A stretch of DNA of 64,000 nucleotides from the NCBI GenBank assembly GCA_025331435.1, contig JAIWNI010000039.1, positions 62,001-126,000 of the forward strand. Reading direction: 5' to 3'. The notes under the pieces were generated by a model. The model was not told where the DNA came from and ran no database searches. It worked only from the letters and a program-made list of their open reading frames with translations. A program made the translations under genes and the position numbers. The DNA comes from Choanephora cucurbitarum (Eukaryota > Mucoromycota > Mucoromycetes > Mucorales > Choanephoraceae). Positions 58,901 through 64,000 of this stretch are shown one piece after another; within the stretch, counting starts at the first letter, position 1, and each line of letters starts with the position of its first letter.

Positions 58901-61900
58901 CATTCCAATCTTTGTAGCAAATCAGTATCTAGGCTTTCTTCTGTTCAATCCATTCTCTTGATGCTTGCCTTCGCTGACCCATCATACTCTCATCCTATCC
59001 GCTTTCTTCATCTGTTGTATCATCAGTTGGCTAATTCATTCTTTCTATAGATCATCCACCTCTTTGGTCACTGTTCTCTCTGGATTATGCTTCCTGTTTA
59101 CCTACATCGTCTCTCTTATCCCATCATGCCTAACTGACTCTGTTGACTTCAAACCTTTTGGCACTTTGCTAATCCAAATTACTGCTTTGGTCTTGCCGTG
59201 GTTCCAGTGCCACATCTAAAAGCCTAGTTACATGTGCTACCTACCCTGATGTACTCATCAGTACATCACCTACTTCATTGTCAAACTATTACCTGCTATT
59301 GACTCCTGCGATACTGATATCGTCATCTTTCGTCGCTGCTTCAAACTTGTATTGCGGCTTAATTCTGCTACTCGCTTTTAAGGTTTAGTACAAGACCGAT
59401 AAACGCATTTGATGACTTATTCAAGCGCAAAGCTTTGGAATCTTCCGCGTATCGTCAAGAAAGGTGAAGAAACTGGCTCTCCGACAGTAAATTGTATTCT
59501 ATTTCGCGCAATTTTTCCTTTGGTGGGGGTTCCGGTCAAGTTCAAGTTCAAATCATTTGCTTCAAGAGCATGATGTAATCATCATTAGTCAATAAGGACG
59601 ATTCCAACTTTTTTTAACAGGTGATTCAAGTCTCATCTTTATTCTTTTTTTTTTTTAGGTAGACTGTCTATCTAATGCTTCTTCGTCTACATCGCTTGTT
59701 GTGTCGGACGTAGGCTCTTCTGAGGACTTATTCTACTACTTCATGTGCATCGTCTGGTCTATAGGCTTTAGGAAAAAAAAAGTGAAATAAAAATGGGCGC
59801 GCCAAAAAGAAAAAGTTAGCTGGGTTTCAAAGCAAAGTCAATTCAAGCGCTACAAGCGGCAGAGGACTTATTTAAAGGCTATATCTATCATAAAAAGGCC
59901 TACCATCCAGCTAGAAATTGCTCTTAAGGGTCAACCAAAAGGCGTGCTTGGATCCTCAATGCACCGTTCTATTCGGAAGAGCCCATAGAATCATTCCAGC
60001 TAGTGAAGCGATAGCTGGAAACCATGCTATGCTAAAGAAGGGTCCAATTATGGAATATATAGGTGTTTTCCTTTTTATTATAATAAAGAAGCATTATCTG
60101 ACCCTATACATTCAATAAACATACCTAAATCTTAAATGACGCTCGATTCGAAGAAGCTCAGTATGGCTATTAAACAAATGAAGCACACCATGGTTCTAGA
60201 AGGGCTTCGGGGAACATGTTCATTCATATACCTAGAATTCATCGAGGCTATTCGTTGCCACTATTCGTTTGTCCGGTTATATGACCTTTTTCATTGGATT
60301 ACAAAGCGTTATTTTAAAAACTTAAAGCAGTGAAGAAACATGTATTGTACATGGAAAACATGTCTGGTACACGTTTTGGATGTGTGTCATGCAAAGATTC
60401 GGCCAAAATACACATCCGTTTTGGGTAGGTGGTGTGCACATCCCGTTTGCCGTGATATATATAATTTGTTGAAGACTCTAGACATTTGTTTTCTTCCTTT
60501 GTTCCGGTTGCATTGGATGGTATTGGCTTACCATGTAATCAGCAAGAGGTTTGCAGTCGCGTTGTTTTCATTCTCTCATTAGTCCTCGCGTCTCCCTTGA
60601 CCGACTCATGTATAGTTTTTTTTTTCTTTTGCTAAAATGTAACCAAATCTAATTACATCAGGCCCTAAATTGTAGGATTCCAAAGCTTTCATGCATTTTA
60701 TTTGACTTTCATCATAAGATTCTGCTTTTCACAACTACATATTTCAAGTCTAGTCTATACGTCTACCCTCCTTATCCAATACTAAGCTGCTTAGTTACAC
60801 TGATGGTATTCTCGCGTTCATAATCTTACAGATTTGTCACACTTGTTTGTCTTACTTGGATGCGCCAGACACACAGACTACCTTTATGAAACTCTGTCTT
60901 GACCAGTGAGGCGCACAGTTGATTTATTTCTCAGTACGAGCTGTGTCACGTCATCTTCTTCATCCGTTTCTGTATGCATATCTCAACCTTTGCAAGCTAA
61001 AACTATAGAATCTCATATTGGCAAGTCAACTAATTCAAGTAAAAGATGATCTTATGGATTCAAGAAAAAGAAACTTTTGAACAGGGAGCCTGGCTGTTTT
61101 CCTCATTCTACCTTTTAAGAAGAGGCAACCGCTTTCCTACTGAGACGAATAATACTATCTCTCGATAGCTTTCTACATAACAATGTCGTTTACTTGTATT
61201 CTTCTTCTCTTCTTGAAACAATTCACTTCGACCACAAATCCCTCCCCCCCCCCCCCCCCCTCCTTTTTATTTAGTATAAGATGAGGCAGACCGGCTACTT
61301 CTAGGCTCAGTCTAGTATATTCATCATTCCATCATTTACATGTCCAATCCAACCTTTGTGCTATGTCAATCATGCTGTGATTTGCTGAATTGACATGCAC
61401 CTGCTAGTTTGGATAGGGAGGAACTTTTGCTAGATTTTGATTGCTCTCTTTTTTCGAACCAAGACTTTTCATTGAAATAAAATAAAAAACGGGTTATTGG
61501 AAATTGTATTTCAAGCATTTCTTATGTTCTCATATTTCGGACAATACATCTATGTCTAGAGATAAAAAAAAAGACTTTCAAAGAGAAAGCAGAAGAAGTC
61601 TTAGCTGAACGAAACGATGACCAACTGGAGGCAGCATATTCGACTTTAGTCATAGATCCAACATTTTGATAGAACAAGATAGCAACCGTTGCTTTATGCA
61701 TAAAAACCGGTTTAATGATCACCCTTTGCCTGTTTGTTCCACTATTTAGGAACTAGAATTAATCATAATTTAGCCAAGACATCTGCGACATAAAATAATG
61801 TTGGCTTTGTTCTTAAGAAGGCGCATAAAAACTATCATCATTAATGCTATTCAAATGTCTTTTATTAGTAAGCAAATCCATAGTGTTCTTGGTGTTAACT

Positions 61901-63290
61901 TGTAACGTTTGAGGAAGAAAGCAGTACTTTATTCATTCAGTTTCCCCTTTTGAGATTAGAGTATTGCTCTTTCGGGTTGTCTGGAAAGGCCATGAAGTCT
62001 GTATAGCTACCATTGTCTGACACGTTTCTATGATGTATCATTCGCTTTCCATACTTGGATAGAACTTGATTTGATCTCCATTATACCTTCTTTGTAAGCA
62101 ACTTTGTCTGACTTATTTGGTAACAAAGGGGAAGAAGTTCGTTTGTTCTTTCGAAGCAAGTAATAGCATTTTCTTTTTTAAGCTACACTTTATTTAGAAA
62201 CATTTGTAAATTAAAAGTACACTGATTGTTATTTCAATGTCATTCTTGTCTCAAACACCGCAAAAGAGACAGTCGTCTTCTTTCTCTTTTTTTTAATACA
62301 TTGCACGAGCTACAAGACTTATATTGTATAAGCTTATCCCTCCCGTTCCTTCTTCTATCAAGCAAAGCGATTCACTAAAACTCAAATAAGCTTGAACAAG
62401 TCGGCGCCTAGCTAATAGCATTTCGGCCATTCTTCTTAACAATCAAGCTGAGCAAAAAAAAAAAGTTAAAAGAACAATATATTAATTGTATCAGATAATT
62501 CGATGATGTATAACTTCTCTTTTTGGGGATATTGTCCGCAACGCTTATATGAATTTCTTTTATAAGGCAAGGTGCATATATAAGACAAAAACATCATTAA
62601 TAATCTTGATTCAAATTTTCAATTGCTTACGCTTCATGTGTCACAAAAGTTATGTTTGTGTAAGATAGAATGACCCCAGGCTCATCAATATAACTGCAAT
62701 ATGACGACTTATCTGTCATAACAATGGGATATTTTTTGCTATTGGCAAGTTAAAAAAAGAAGGAACCTCCTTTTCAATTCTCTTGCCTGAACCGAAGGCT
62801 TACATAGCATAATTCAAATTCAGGGCTAGGTGTGACAAAAGAGAGAGAGAGAGAGAGACAAAAAAAAAGAAAGAAAAAATAGCCCATACCCTCAAATAAC
62901 TCATTGAACTGGACTTTTAGCTCTACTTCTCTTCATTCTTTTGTGCGTCAAATGATTGAATACAATGCATAGAGCATGCTAAAACTATCTGTCAAACAGG
63001 TACACAGGATTATCCCCTTTATAATCAATTTCCGTTTTCGACCTTAATTTGTAACCTGAAAAAAGCTAAGTGTTCTTGCTACTCCGATGCACACGCTCGA
63101 CCACTCACCTCTTCTTTTTTATTTTCTAAAAAAGTTTTTTTCTAAAACCAATTACTTCACTTTAGGTTATAAGTCAGAGGCATTTTTTTTTGAAATAATT
63201 TCTTTCTCTTTCCCTTTCATTGTTCTCTTTTTCTTCTTATTTCTTCTTATTTCTAGTTGCGTACTACTTTAAGTATACGTTGTAAGAAAA
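58901..63290. other. Long gene-poor stretch upstream of Bem1
   Basis: About 4.4 kb with no gene I can support. Short open frames at 59918-60118, 60136-60333 and 60340-60582 match no family and have no clear splice partners. Contains a run of 17 C (61244-61260), a GA repeat (62841-62858) and long T tracts. The last few hundred bases hold the Bem1 promoter with a strongly CT-rich leader (63190-63255). Confidence 0.45.
61244..61260. repeat. Poly-C run (17 C)
   Basis: One of three long C/G homopolymers in an otherwise AT-rich window (others at 15650-15661 and 48468-48480). Flanked by CCT on the left and TCC on the right. Confidence 0.85.
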
Positions 63291-64000
63291 ATGTTTCTTT
63301 CTAAAAAGGAAAGATCAAAAAGTCTTCGACGATTCACCAAAGCAAAGATATCAACACCTGTTGTTCAATCCGCCAATTCAAACCTTGAATTACCCAAGAA
63401 AATTATCAAGGCACTCTACGACTACGATGCAAAATCACCTCACGAAATTTCTTTTAAAAAGGGTGACTTTTTTCATGTTGTTGCAAGAGAAAACGATCCT
63501 CAATGGTTTGAAGCATGCAACCCAGCCTTCAACCTTAAGGGCCTTGTGCCAGTTAATTATTTCCAAGTGATTGATAAGACAGAGAGAAGTCTGAATGTTA
63601 ATAGACCTATTTCATCGTCTACCACAAACTCTTCGTTGACATCCGAACTTGATTCTGGGTTTTCTGATCTTTCTATCCATGGTAATATTACAGATTATAC
63701 TTTTTCTTTATTAGATGTTAAGTAATCATGTAAAATAGGTAGCAAAAATAAGAAACAAATATATGGTGTAGTAATGTACAATTTTAAAGCGGAGCGACCT
63801 GACGAATTAGAAGCACAAGCAGGTGAAGCTATTGTGGTGATTGCACAGACAAATCATGAGTGGTACATTGCCAAACCAATTAGTAGATTAGGTGGTCCTG
63901 GTTTGATCCCTGTCTCGTTTGTGCAAGTACGTGATGTAGCCACAGGTGAACTCATTGACGATAGAGATGAAAAGCCTTCTCTACCTGGTGTAGAAGATTG
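63291..64000 (+). CDS. BEM1: Bem1-type polarity scaffold, 5' part, runs off the window
   Basis: Scaffold that links Cdc42, its GEF and PAK kinases at sites of polarised growth. Exon 1 is 63291-63681 and exon 2 starts at 63739 (GTAATA donor, AAATAG acceptor, phase 1) and reaches the window end. The first SH3 domain is at about residues 37-97 (ALYDYDAKSPHEISFKKGDF, ending GLVPVNYFQVI). The second starts at about 140 (GVVMYNFKAERPDELEAQAG, ending GLIPVSFVQVRD). Two tandem SH3 domains with this spacing and linker are typical of Bem1. The PX and PB1 domains expected further on lie outside the window. Confidence 0.88.

Noticed and set aside
60340..60460. Inverted GGATGTG/CACATCC pieces considered as an RNA gene
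   Set aside because: Short imperfect pairing with no conserved RNA signature.
63087..63272. Phe/Ser-rich open frame just before Bem1
   Set aside because: Translated CT-rich promoter tract.
57433..63290. Search for tRNA-like folds with a GTTCGA-type T arm
   Set aside because: The few GTTCGA/TTCGAA hits in the window had no matching acceptor stem or anticodon arm.

Overview
The window looks like nuclear DNA of a filamentous fungus, most likely an early-diverging one of the Mucorales type. The genes are broken by many short introns (about 45-140 bp, GT-AG or GC-AG). The intergenic DNA is AT-rich with long A/T runs. The protein set is eukaryotic and fungal (zeta-COP, Vps5, Bem1, Fmp27/Hob, RecQ1, Sok1/TCP11). 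The Mucorales placement is inferred from the style of the accessory genes and repeats, not proven. Exon joins were worked out by hand from splice signals, reading phase and family resemblance.

Layout. (1) 1-6600, all minus strand: the 5' part of zeta-COP, the retromer sorting nexin Vps5/Snx1, and a long multi-KH RNA-binding protein. (2) 6600-13300: an accessory stretch with a heavily decayed transposase-like gene, a broken lineage-specific gene and a 177-bp MITE. (3) 13349-14824: two divergent paralogous genes for small secreted proteins, followed by a second MITE copy. (4) 16000-24020: a beta-trefoil (ricin-like) protein, mitochondrial ribosomal protein S16, a fusion of an apparently inactive pseudouridine-synthase domain with a PrmC/HemK-type methyltransferase, a UPF0014/FetB-type membrane protein, and a SET-domain lysine methyltransferase. 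(5) 24030-26014: a decayed Tc1 element and a lineage-specific gene related to the one in region 2. (6) 26949-36325: an eight-exon gene for a ~2,960-residue Fmp27/Hob (BLTP2) bridge-like lipid-transfer protein, convergent with an unrecognised acidic protein. (7) 39500-45774: a candidate 75-residue protein, Mtq1/HemK flanked by striking inverted repeats, and a three-KH FUBP-like protein. (8) 47100-57432: a third MITE copy, ketohexokinase and TCP11/Sok1 from a shared divergent promoter, a coiled-coil tail-anchored protein with a CC1-box-like motif, and a RecQ1-type helicase. (9) 57478-63290: a gene-poor stretch with a truncated Tc1 copy and coding relics. (10) 63291-end: the 5' part of Bem1.

Themes. 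Several genes serve membrane traffic and polarity: zeta-COP, Vps5, Fmp27, the CC1-box protein and Bem1. Two different PrmC-type methyltransferases lie about 23 kb apart, one a standard Mtq1 and one fused to a degenerate pseudouridine-synthase fold. The observations I rate most worth following are that fusion protein, the possible tail-anchored dynein adaptor, the divergent secreted pair, the RecQ1 aromatic-loop substitution, the shared MITE family and the row of inverted repeats upstream of Mtq1. I saw no CRISPR array and no convincing tRNA or rRNA gene.
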